Assembly: GCF_029952445.1 (NCBI RefSeq)
Contig: NZ_JAQPPK010000010.1
Coordinates: 105,269-169,268, forward strand
Length of the DNA: 64,000 nucleotides
Direction: 5' to 3'
From: Paenarthrobacter nitroguajacolicus
GTDB lineage: Bacteria; Actinomycetota; Actinomycetes; Actinomycetales; Micrococcaceae
The translations under genes and the position numbers were made by a program. The notes under the pieces are model-generated. The model worked only from the letters and a program-made list of their open reading frames with translations. It searched no databases and was not told the origin of the DNA. Shown piece by piece: positions 54,896 to 62,282 of the stretch (positions are counted from its first letter, which is position 1; every line of letters begins with the position of its first letter).

Positions 54896-55765
54896 ATGGC
54901 CATCTACGTCGATCCGCCCCTGTGGCCGGCCCACGGCACAGTCTTCTCGCATCTGGTTTCGGACAAGTCGCTGGATGAGCTGCATGCCTTCGCAGCATCC
55001 GCCGGAGTACCCGAGCGCGCCTTCGACGGAGACCACTACGACGTTCCCGAACGCCGCTACGATGACTTGGTCCAGGCCGGCGCCATCCCCGTGGAAGCCC
55101 GGATCCTGGTACGCAAACTGATTGCCAGCGGGCTGCGCATTCCGGCCCGCGAACGCAGCAAAGCCCTGACCGTTCCGCTGCTGGAACGCTGGAATACCAC
55201 GTACCCAGGGCACGAAGAATTGGGCCTTGAACTCCTTGAACGATGGGGCGAAGACGGGCGGAAATACCATAGCCGGACCCACCTGTTGGCCGTCCTCGAA
55301 GCCTTGGACATCCTTACCGAGCCAGCCTTGCCCGCCCGCTCCGTTGCCCTGGCAGCTTGGTTTCATGACGCCGTCTATGAAGGAGTGGCCGGGCAGGACG
55401 AGGAAGAGTCGGCCGTCCTGGCCGAGGATCGATTGACCGCTGCGGGCCTGGCTCCAGCGGACGTGGCAGAAGTTGCCCGACTGGTCCGGCTCACATCCAC
55501 CCACAGACCCGAACCAGGCGACCATGCCGGGGCCCTGCTCTGCGATGCGGATCTCTCCGTCCTGGGCGGGGACGAGCAGTCCTACGCACGGTATCTTGCT
55601 GCCGTCCGCGAAGACTACGCCCACGTCGGTGACGCCGACTTCGCCAAGGGGCGGGCCGCCGTCGTACGTCAGCTCCTGGACCTCGACCCGCTGTTCCACA
55701 GCGAACGCGCCAAGGGCCTCTGGCTCGACGCTGCGCGCCGGAACCTCGCAGCCGAATTGGCGTGA
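54896..55765 (+). CDS. DUF4031-HD domain fusion protein
   Basis: 289 residues from ATG 54896. Residues 1-80 are DUF4031 ('AIYVDPPLWPAHGTVFSHLV', 'DGDHYDVPERRYDDL'). Residues 95-280 are a metal-dependent HD phosphohydrolase of the predicted-hydrolase type: 'KYHSRTHLLAVLEAL' near 125, 'LAAWFHDAVYEG' near 155 (H-D) and 'LLCDADLSVLGGD' near 215. It may act on nucleotides. It overlaps the next gene by GTGA. Two 20-bp tandem units (54806-54845) lie upstream. Confidence 0.85.
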   Translation: MAIYVDPPLWPAHGTVFSHLVSDKSLDELHAFAASAGVPERAFDGDHYDVPERRYDDLVQAGAIPVEARILVRKLIASGLRIPARERSKALTVPLLERWNTTYPGHEELGLELLERWGEDGRKYHSRTHLLAVLEALDILTEPALPARSVALAAWFHDAVYEGVAGQDEEESAVLAEDRLTAAGLAPADVAEVARLVRLTSTHRPEPGDHAGALLCDADLSVLGGDEQSYARYLAAVREDYAHVGDADFAKGRAAVVRQLLDLDPLFHSERAKGLWLDAARRNLAAELA

Positions 55766-56526
55766 GCCCCTTGCTCAGCGAACCCGGCGCGGCGCAGCGG
55801 CAGCTTCCGTACTCGGTGCGGTTCGAATGGGGGCTCGACGGCGCCCGTGCGGTGGTTCCCGGAGCAGACCTTGCGGTTGTGGTTGACGTCCTCTCGTTCA
55901 CCACATGCGTCAGCGTGGCGGTCGAACGCGGGGCGGCCGTGTTTCCCTATCCCCTCCGGGACGCCGGGGCGAGTGAATTTGCGGCTCACCATGAGGCCTC
56001 GCTCGCGGGACCGCGCGGCTCTGAAGGACTGAGTCTGTCACCCGTAAGTCTCCGCGCGGCGCGGACGCTGGGCCGGGTGGTCTTGCCGTCCCCCAACGGT
56101 TCCACGATCAGCCACGAACTCGCTGCAACCGCCCGGCAAGTGGTCGCCGTCTCGCTTCGGAACGCGGCCGCAACTGCTGACTGGGCCCTCGCCACGCTGC
56201 CCGAAGATGCCGTCATTGCCGTGATCGCTGCGGGTGAGAAGTGGGGCCATGCTGGGCTGCGGCCAGCTTTGGAGGACGAGCTCGGGGCCGGGGCGTTCAT
56301 TGCCGGGCTTGCAGCGGCGGGGCGGCACAATTTCTCGCCGGAATCGGCGGCTGCTGCAGCGGCTTTCGACGCCGCGGAACCCCACCTTGCAGCTGTTTTG
56401 CGTGGCTGTTCCAGCGGGCGCGAACTGGTGGATGCAGGGTACTCCGAGGACGTTGCCATCGCGGCGGAATTGGACGCAAGCTCCGCGGTGGCCGTGTTGA
56501 AGGATGGGGCGTACCAGGTTGTTTAG
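55762..56526 (+). CDS. 2-phosphosulfolactate phosphatase family protein (ComB-like)
   Basis: 254 residues from GTG 55762. ComB-family signatures: 'AVVVDVLSFTTCVSVAVERG' near 38, 'VVLPSPNGSTISHELA' near 105, 'VIAAGEKW' near 153 and the C-terminal 'DVAIAAELDASSAVAVLKDG'. The family hydrolyses 2-phosphosulfolactate in coenzyme M synthesis of archaea. In actinobacteria that lack the pathway the substrate is unknown. Translationally coupled to the HD protein upstream. Confidence 0.85.
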   Translation: MSPLLSEPGAAQRQLPYSVRFEWGLDGARAVVPGADLAVVVDVLSFTTCVSVAVERGAAVFPYPLRDAGASEFAAHHEASLAGPRGSEGLSLSPVSLRAARTLGRVVLPSPNGSTISHELAATARQVVAVSLRNAAATADWALATLPEDAVIAVIAAGEKWGHAGLRPALEDELGAGAFIAGLAAAGRHNFSPESAAAAAAFDAAEPHLAAVLRGCSSGRELVDAGYSEDVAIAAELDASSAVAVLKDGAYQVV

Positions 56527-56535
56527 GCCTCGCTT

Positions 56536-57042
56536 TTAGCCGTGCGCGAGGAGTTCCAAAGCAATAACAGCCAGGCCGAGCGCGAACTCGGCACCCAGCG
56601 CAATGAGCTTCTTCCACCAGGCCATCTCCACCCTGCGGACGGCCAAGTAGCCGATCAGGACCAGTGCGCTGACCAGGGCAATGGTGGAGGCGCGCAGGGA
56701 CGTTTCAACGCTCCATCGGCCCAGGGCGGCCACCCCGATAAAGATCAGCGGAAGAACCACCGCCCCGAATGCGCCGAAGCTGGTGCCGGCCATATGCGAC
56801 AACTCGTAGCGGGTTGGGGTTTTCGCATGGACGGCCAGGTGCGATACGAGGTCGGCCACGAAGACCGCCAGAAGGGTTCCCACCACCGTGATAGCCAACG
56901 TGGAAGCAGCCTCGCCCGCGGTGAGTGACTCCGCGTGCGACTGCATGGCAAGGACAACTGCCAAGCCGGTGAACGTTACGTAGACCCGTTCTTTGAGGGC
57001 CTCGGCCCGGTGCTGTGCGCTGGGGGCGGCGGGGTTGCTCAT
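56536..57042 (-). CDS. Four-helix membrane protein, hypothetical
   Basis: 168 residues. Four predicted membrane helices: 20-34 region, 48-68 ('STLAITVVGTLLAVFVADLV'), 92-108 and 122-136, with a final helix near the C-terminus. 'SHLAVHAKTPTRYELSHMAG' is a His-rich cytoplasmic loop. It resembles the integral membrane proteins of unknown role common in Micrococcaceae. Divergent from the sialidase gene with 46 bp between. Confidence 0.75.
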   Translation of the reverse strand: MSNPAAPSAQHRAEALKERVYVTFTGLAVVLAMQSHAESLTAGEAASTLAITVVGTLLAVFVADLVSHLAVHAKTPTRYELSHMAGTSFGAFGAVVLPLIFIGVAALGRWSVETSLRASTIALVSALVLIGYLAVRRVEMAWWKKLIALGAEFALGLAVIALELLAHG

Positions 57043-57088
57043 CCGCCTAGGTTATAGCTGGAGAACGGGGTCGAGCTACCATGGAGGT

Positions 57089-58768
57089 GTGACATCCTAT
57101 CTCCATTCCACGCTGCACGCTGCTCCCGCTATCGAACGCGTCCTGGCCGTCCGCGGCGTCGGCGGGTACCGGCAGTATCGGATTCCGGCCCTGGCTGTTT
57201 CCAGTCGTGGCACACTTCTGGCGGCGTTCGATGGCAGACCCAACCTGGACGACCTCCCCAACCCCATAGATCTTCTGCTCCGACGCAGCTACGACAACGG
57301 GGTCACGTGGGGGCCGCAGCAACTGGTTCGCACGGGTTCCGGACTCCAGGGTTTCGGTGATCCCAGCCTGCTGGTTGACGCTGAAACCGGGCGCATCTTC
57401 ATGTTCCACGCGGCCGGAACTCACGCGGGTTTCTTCGAGGCCGTTGCCGGTTTGGAGCCGGATGACGACGTGCAACACGCGGATGTCAGCTATTCAGACG
57501 ACGACGGCGACACCTGGCAACATCGTCGGCTCACCGCCCAGCTCAAACTGGCCCATCCCGGAATCACGGGACTGTTCGCGGCCGCTGGGCAGGGCATCCA
57601 GATTCACACCGGTACTTTTGCGGGTCGATTGGTGCAACAGTATGTGCTGTTGGTTGGCGGTTCCATCATGGCCGCTTCCGCGTTCAGCGACGACCACGGC
57701 GATACCTGGACTTTGGGCTCGCTGATCGGGCCGGACCCCTCAGGTGTCGCACCAAACGAGAACAAAGTTGTGTGCCTGGATGATGGCCGGTTGCTGATGC
57801 ATTCGCGTGCCACCCCGCTCCGGATGTCGGCCATATCCGAGGACGGCGGGCAGACGTGGGGTCCCCTTCAGCCCGTGCCGGATTTACCGGATCCGAGCGA
57901 CAACGGATCACTGGCGCGCTTCGATGGGCTGGGTGGTGTTGGGCCGGGCTCAGTTGGGCTCGACGGTGTTGGGACTTCAACCTGGCTGCTGGCGAGCAAC
58001 AACCAGGACCCTCATCTGCGTCGCAACACGGTGCTGAGCCTATCCCCCGACAACGGCGCCACGTGGCCGGTCAAGCTGGTGGTGTGCCCGGGAAGTTCGG
58101 CCTACTCCACCGTGACGCGGCTCCCGGACGGAAACATCGGCGTGCTCTACGAACGTCAGGGCTACAGGGAGATCGTGTTCGCTTCGATCCCTGCCGAGCA
58201 GCTCACGGGGCAACTCTCCGCTCCACTGCGGGCTGTCGCGGATGCGTTGGAATCGGCTGACCTCGGGTTTCACATGGAACTGCGGTCCGTTACCCCTGGC
58301 AGGCCTGCCGTGTGGAAGAACGCGGGAGAATTCCACGTGGTTCCGTCCAACAGCGACGGCCAATGGGACGTCCAAACGTGGAAGGAAATCGGGCAGGGCT
58401 ACACGGGAGACCAAGTCCTCGGCACACGCGAAGCCCAGGATCTCAACTACGGCCCCATCATTCCGGGCTATAAAGCCGGGGACATCCTCGCCTTCACCGG
58501 ACGGGTCCGAAACTGCGCCACCCGGGTGATCACCGGCGTCGTACTTCACGGGCCGCACGGCAATCAGGCCGACTTCCCGGCCACAGACCTTCAACCCGGC
58601 GAACACGTTCTGTACTTCACGCCGGGTTACACGATCACTGAATCCGACATCGGCCAGGACACGCTGGAACTCACGTTCGCCGTAGAGGCCGACAGCGGGA
58701 CCGGGCGTTCGGTGAGGCGGTTCAGTTTCGATCTGCGCACCGGAGCCGTGGCTGCTTTCCAGCGGTAG
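57089..58768 (+). CDS. Exo-alpha-sialidase family protein (GH33-like) without signal peptide
   Basis: 559 residues if GTG 57089 is used; no well-spaced ribosome site, so the start is uncertain. Six-bladed sialidase fold: YRIP motif near residue 31, and five Asp boxes at about 67 ('SYDNGVTW'), 136 ('SDDDGDTW'), 200 ('SDDHGDTW'), 250 ('SEDGGQTW') and 319 ('SPDNGATW'). Glu 224 ('NENKVV') and Tyr 339 ('SSAYSTVTRL') fit the catalytic pair. Residues 400-559 form a beta-sandwich-like C-terminal module. No signal peptide, so intracellular action on imported sialosides is possible. Confidence 0.87.
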   Translation: MTSYLHSTLHAAPAIERVLAVRGVGGYRQYRIPALAVSSRGTLLAAFDGRPNLDDLPNPIDLLLRRSYDNGVTWGPQQLVRTGSGLQGFGDPSLLVDAETGRIFMFHAAGTHAGFFEAVAGLEPDDDVQHADVSYSDDDGDTWQHRRLTAQLKLAHPGITGLFAAAGQGIQIHTGTFAGRLVQQYVLLVGGSIMAASAFSDDHGDTWTLGSLIGPDPSGVAPNENKVVCLDDGRLLMHSRATPLRMSAISEDGGQTWGPLQPVPDLPDPSDNGSLARFDGLGGVGPGSVGLDGVGTSTWLLASNNQDPHLRRNTVLSLSPDNGATWPVKLVVCPGSSAYSTVTRLPDGNIGVLYERQGYREIVFASIPAEQLTGQLSAPLRAVADALESADLGFHMELRSVTPGRPAVWKNAGEFHVVPSNSDGQWDVQTWKEIGQGYTGDQVLGTREAQDLNYGPIIPGYKAGDILAFTGRVRNCATRVITGVVLHGPHGNQADFPATDLQPGEHVLYFTPGYTITESDIGQDTLELTFAVEADSGTGRSVRRFSFDLRTGAVAAFQR

Positions 58769-58792
58769 TTGCGTCCTAGCGGTAGCTGCGTC

Positions 58793-59194
58793 CTAGCGGT
58801 AACTGCGGACGAACGGCTGGTTGGTTGGAACGATCTGCTTGCCCAAGGGCATCAGGGATACGGGGATCAGCTTCAGGTTGGCGATGGCCAGCGGGATGCC
58901 GACGATAGTGATGGCCATTGCGAAAGCCGTGACCACGTGGCCGATGGCAATCCAAATGCCTGCAACGAGCAGCCAGATTACGTTGCCCAGGAGTGCGAAA
59001 ACCCCGGAACCGCCCGGTTTCTCAACCACCATTTGACCGAAGGGCCACAGGCAGTAGGCGCCGATCCGGAACGACGCGATGCCCCACGGGATCGTGACGA
59101 TGAGGACACAGCAAATGATCCCGGCCGCGAAGTAACCCAGGGCCAGCCAAAAACCGCCGAAGACAAGCCAGATGATGTTAAGCAGCGTTTTCAT
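58793..59194 (-). CDS. yccF: YccF-family membrane protein
   Basis: 133 residues from ATG 59194 (GGAG upstream; an in-frame ATG three codons earlier is possible). Two repeats of the YccF domain: 'NIIWLVFGGFWLALGYFAAG' and 'NVIWLLVAGIWIAIGHVVTA', each followed by 'IPWGIASFRIGAYCLWPFG' or 'IPLAIANLKLIPVSLMPLG'. Inner-membrane protein of unknown function. Its 3' end abuts the sialidase 3' end through 18-bp repeats around 58763-58800. Confidence 0.93.
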   Translation of the reverse strand: MKTLLNIIWLVFGGFWLALGYFAAGIICCVLIVTIPWGIASFRIGAYCLWPFGQMVVEKPGGSGVFALLGNVIWLLVAGIWIAIGHVVTAFAMAITIVGIPLAIANLKLIPVSLMPLGKQIVPTNQPFVRSYR

Positions 59195-59270
59195 ACTCTC
59201 CATTCTGCCTTGCGGCCCGGACAAAAAGCCTCGGGGTCTGCCCTGAGATCCCCCTGATTTTGGCCTCCAA

Positions 59271-59453
59271 CGCTCTCTCACATCCCACCCCCTTCCGGCC
59301 GATCCTCCATCACATCCCGCCCCCATCCCCCAAACCCTCACTCACACCCCACCCCCATCCCCAAACCCTCACTCACATCCCACCCCCATCCCCCAAACCC
59401 TCACTCACATCCCACCCCCATCCCCTCACTCACATCCCACGTGCTTCCGCCAA
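59271..59453. repeat. Intergenic tandem repeat, 31-33-bp period (locus C)
   Basis: Units begin at 59271 (CGCTCTCTCACATCCCACCC), 59304, 59335, 59366 and 59398, with a degenerate end to about 59453. Body CTCACATCCCACCCCCAT then CCCCCAAA. It has the same period and CTCNCTCAC/CCCCC elements as loci A and B, in the same orientation, and faces locus D. Confidence 0.9.
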
Positions 59454-59461
59454 CCCTGAAC

Positions 59462-59699
59462 GTGAAAGAGCGTCACCCTCAAAAGGCACGGAAGCGAAAG
59501 AGGGTTGGCCTGAAGGGGGTCGGACGTGATCGAGCGTTGGCCTGAAAGGGCACGAACGTGATCGAGCGTTGGCCTGAAAGGGCACGAACGTGATCGAGCG
59601 TTGGCCTGAAAGGGCACGAACGTGATCGAGGGTTGGCCTGAAGGGGCGCGGAAGTGAAGGAGGGTTGGCCCGAAGGGGGAGGGATGTGATCGAGGATCA
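59462..59699. repeat. Intergenic tandem repeat, 32-bp period, opposite orientation (locus D)
   Basis: Seven 32-bp units from 59462 to 59685, three of them identical (59526, 59558, 59590), each beginning GTGATCGAGCG and containing TTGGCCTGAAAGGGCACG. On the minus strand the unit reads CGCTCGATCAC ... CCCTTT, matching the CGCTCNCTCAC ... CCCCTT frame of the other loci. A partial eighth unit contains the trpF stop codon. Confidence 0.95.
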
Positions 59700-60293
59700 G
59701 GCTTTGGCGGCTTCGACGAACGCCCGGATCTTAGCCAGGTCCTTCACGCCACGGGACGCCTCAACGCCGGAGGAAACGTCTACGCCCCACGCCCCGGCCG
59801 CGGACGCAGCGAAAGCAACGTTGCCCGGTTCCAAGCCACCGGCGAGCAGCCATTCGCGGCCGTCCAACCCTTTTTCCCTAACGGATGAGTAGTCCCAGGA
59901 CTCCCCCGAGCCAGGCACTGCAGCGTCGATCAGGAACACGTCCTCGCCCAGGTCAGCGAACTCGTCCTGGGTCGCACCCATGGTGACGGCCCGGATGAGG
60001 TGCATACCGGCGTCGTGCACTGTCTTGACGTCGTCGGCTGTGCGGTGACCGTGCAGCTGGACCCATTCCAACCCGGCAGCACGGGCAGTTGCGACGGCGT
60101 CGGCGGCGGGCTCGTGGCGGAAGACCCCGACGGCATTGACAGTAGAGGGCACCAAGGGCAGCAGAATCCGGACCTGCTCCGGGCTGACTTCACGCGGGCT
60201 GGCGGTGAGGACGAAACCTACGGCATCGGCACCGGCGTCGACGGCTTCCTGCACGGATTCGGGCGTGCTCAAGCCGCACACTTTGACGAACAT
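59697..60293 (-). CDS. trpF: Phosphoribosylanthranilate isomerase
   Basis: 198 residues from ATG 60293. TIM barrel of TrpF: 'MFVKVCGLSTPESVQEAVDA' with active-site Cys in K-[IV]-C-G, 'ADAVGFVLTASPREVSPEQV', 'VGVFRHEP', 'LEWVQLHGH', 'FLIDAAVPGSGESWDYS' with catalytic Asp, 'LLAGGLEPGNV' and 'GVDVSSGVEASRGVKD'. Acts in tryptophan synthesis. No other trp gene is nearby. Its 3' end adjoins the locus D repeats. Confidence 0.95.
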   Translation of the reverse strand: MFVKVCGLSTPESVQEAVDAGADAVGFVLTASPREVSPEQVRILLPLVPSTVNAVGVFRHEPAADAVATARAAGLEWVQLHGHRTADDVKTVHDAGMHLIRAVTMGATQDEFADLGEDVFLIDAAVPGSGESWDYSSVREKGLDGREWLLAGGLEPGNVAFAASAAGAWGVDVSSGVEASRGVKDLAKIRAFVEAAKA

Positions 60294-60390
60294 TCCCGTG
60301 CCTCCAACCAATTCCGCAACGTTTTCCACATATGACGTTAGCAAGCCACAACGGCAACGAAGAAGCGCCGTCCACCACTAGGCTGGTCGA

Positions 60391-61002
60391 ATGGAGATTA
60401 TCCGTTTTGCCGATATCCGTCCCGAACCGTGGCGCAACGGGGGCGGGGTGACCCGCGAGCTCGCAAGCCACCCCAAAGCTGCATCCGCCCAGGACGGTGC
60501 TTGGGATTGGCGCGTCAGCATCGCGGATGTCTCAAAAGCCGGCGATTTCTCCGTGTTCCCGGGCATGGAGCGGGTCATCACCATCATCGACGGCGAGCTC
60601 CTTCTTCTGACCGTGGACGGCTCGGAACACCCGTTGGAGAAGTACCGTCCGTTCCGTTTCTCCGGAGAGGCGGCTTCGTCGGCAACCCTGCCCACGGGAG
60701 ACATCCGGGACCTGAACGTGATCGCACGCGAGGGCGCCTTCAAGGGCTACACGTCGATCGTTGAGATTTCCAAGAAACGCGCACACCCGGTGTTCGAAGG
60801 GCAGTTGGCAGTGCTGTTGGAGGGCAAGGCAACGGTTGCGCCCGGCGCCGATGAAGAGTCCGACGGCGATGCTCCGGCAACCAGCCCTGGCGAACCGGTC
60901 GATTTGGCCCGGTACGACGCCGTGGTCGGCTCGGACACACGGAGTCCCGAAATCTCGGGCCGGGGCTTTGTTGCCGTGATCTCGATCGACCACGTCGGGT
61001 GA
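60391..61002 (+). CDS. HutD/Ves family cupin
   Basis: 203 residues. Signature 'PEPWRNGGGVTRELASHP' at residues 11-28, 'DWRVSIADVSKAGDFSVFPG' near 39 and 'MERVITIIDGELLLLTVDG' near 58 place it in the HutD family. 'FRFSGEAASSATLPTGDIRD' and 'DLNVIAREG' complete the bicupin. It is linked to histidine utilisation in some bacteria, but no hut genes are here. Function is not established. Confidence 0.88.
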   Translation: MEIIRFADIRPEPWRNGGGVTRELASHPKAASAQDGAWDWRVSIADVSKAGDFSVFPGMERVITIIDGELLLLTVDGSEHPLEKYRPFRFSGEAASSATLPTGDIRDLNVIAREGAFKGYTSIVEISKKRAHPVFEGQLAVLLEGKATVAPGADEESDGDAPATSPGEPVDLARYDAVVGSDTRSPEISGRGFVAVISIDHVG

Positions 61003-61073
61003 CCTTCGCCACCACAAGTGGCCACCCTGCGCGGGAGTTGCTAGCCTGAAATGAAGGTTCCGCTCTGGAACCT

Positions 61074-61114
61074 CCGGACGACGGTTCAGTACCCGGCACG
61101 CGACAAGACTGGCC
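61074..61114 (+). ncRNA. Guanidine-III (ykkC-III) riboswitch
   Basis: The RNA contains the conserved blocks of this class in order: CCGGACGA, then AGTACCCGG, then GCGACAAGACTGG. CCGG pairs with CCGG, and CAGT with ACTG forms the pseudoknot. The sequence ends directly before the AAAGGA ribosome site at 61115-61120, so guanidine binding should free translation of the SMR gene at 61127. Recognised by memory of the class consensus; a covariance-model search would confirm it. Confidence 0.88.
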
Positions 61115-61126
61115 AAAGGAAATGTC

Positions 61127-61441
61127 ATGTCGTGGTTAATTCTCATCTTCTCCGGCGCGTTCGAGGCCGTCTGGGCTGCAGCACTGCACCGTTCCAAAGG
61201 CTTCCGTAAACCTGTACCCACAGTCGTTTTCCTCGTTGCCGTCATCGCGAGCATGGGCGGACTCGCGATCGCGATGCAATCCATCCCCACGGGCACGGCT
61301 TATGCAGTGTGGGTGGGTGTCGGCGTGGTGCTGACAGCGGCCTACGCAATGATCACCAAGGTTGAACCCACGACGACGGCCCGGCTGCTCCTGCTTGCGG
61401 GCATCGGCGCGTGCGTGGTCGGCCTGAAGGTGGTGGCGTAG
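61127..61441 (+). CDS. SMR-family guanidinium exporter subunit (Gdx-type, pair member 1)
   Basis: 104 residues, four helices. The essential Glu is at about 13 in 'GAFEAVWAAALHRSKGF'. 'GTAYAVWVGVGVVLTAAYAM' near 64 is typical of SugE/Gdx proteins, and 'P' of 'SIPTGTAYAVW' marks this clade. It exports guanidinium against protons. Two adjacent SMR genes usually form an obligate heterodimer. The guanidine-III riboswitch upstream supports the substrate. Confidence 0.93.
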   Translation: MSWLILIFSGAFEAVWAAALHRSKGFRKPVPTVVFLVAVIASMGGLAIAMQSIPTGTAYAVWVGVGVVLTAAYAMITKVEPTTTARLLLLAGIGACVVGLKVVA

Positions 61442-61443
61442 CC

Positions 61444-61818
61444 ATGAGTACCGAAACGAACACCAGAAACACAGGCATCTTCTGGATCATCCTGTTGGCC
61501 TCAGCCATTCTTGAAGCCGTGTGGGCCACTGCCCTGGGCCTGTCCAACGGCTTCACGCAACTCCTGCCCACCGTGGTCTTTGCCGTCACCGCGGTCCTGA
61601 GCATGCTCGGATTGGGTATCGCGGTCAAGCGCATCCCGCTCGGCACCGCCTATGCAGTGTGGGTGGGTATCGGCGCTGCCCTGACCGTTGGCTGGGCCAT
61701 GATCACGGGCGTAGAATCTGCGAGCCCGCTGAAGCTCCTGTTCATCGCGGGGATCGTCGGATGTGCTGCCGGTTTGAAGGCGTTGCCCTCCGGGAAACCG
61801 CAAACCGACTTCGAGTAG
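61444..61818 (+). CDS. SMR-family guanidinium exporter subunit (Gdx-type, pair member 2)
   Basis: 124 residues from ATG 61444, 2 bp after the first subunit. Four helices with a 13-residue N-terminal lead; 'ASAILEAVWATALGLSNGFT' carries the essential Glu and 'RIPLGTAYAVWVGIGAALTV' is the Gdx motif. The C-terminal tail 'PSGKPQTDFE' lies in a segment duplicated 228 bp downstream. It should dimerise with the preceding subunit, in the opposite membrane orientation as in other paired SMRs. Confidence 0.93.
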   Translation: MSTETNTRNTGIFWIILLASAILEAVWATALGLSNGFTQLLPTVVFAVTAVLSMLGLGIAVKRIPLGTAYAVWVGIGAALTVGWAMITGVESASPLKLLFIAGIVGCAAGLKALPSGKPQTDFE

Positions 61819-62180
61819 TCCCGGCTACCGGCCCCATTTCGTGTGCCCGCTGCGCATTAGACGTTGCGCAGCATCGAATGCGCAGCGGATCTACGAATCG
61901 GCCGGCACCACCCCGTGCGGGTGTTCCGCTAACCATCGAGTGCGCAGCTAAGCATCGAATCGGCGGCCGCGTGGGTAGCGGACCCCCGAATGCGCAGCGG
62001 GGTTGAAGCCCTGACCTCCGGGAAACCGCAAACCGACTTCGAGTAGTCCCGGCCTACCGGCCCCATTTCGTGGGCCCGCTGCGCATTAGACGTTGCGCAC
62101 CATCGAGTGCGCAGCGGACCAACGAATCGGCCGGCGCAGCCCCTGTGCCGGTGCTCAGCTAAGCATCGAATGTGCAGCGG
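61771..62180. repeat. Tandem duplication of the exporter 3' end plus GCATCGAATGCGCAGC-type repeats
   Basis: The block starting in the last 15 codons of the second SMR gene (about 61771-61960) recurs 228 bp later (about 61999-62180), including the former stop codon. Inside both copies a motif ATCGA(A/G)TGCGCAGC occurs repeatedly, about seven times over 61868-62200, some followed by GG. No gene is evident between 61819 and 62282. Confidence 0.85.
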
Positions 62181-62282
62181 CGCATCGAATCGGGCAAGGC
62201 AAAGCGTGCATCCGCCGGAATACCAGCCGCACCCAAGGGGTTCACGACTTCAAGAGCACCCAAACGCGCATTGGAGACGTTC

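Noticed and set aside
56993..57088. N-terminal extension of the sialidase
   Set aside because: Antisense to the divergent membrane-protein gene's start, and the extra residues are not a signal peptide.
59462..59699. CRISPR array or protein-coding repeat
   Set aside because: No spacers between units; the frames through it lack ribosome sites and the 32-bp period is not a multiple of three, so it is not a coding repeat.
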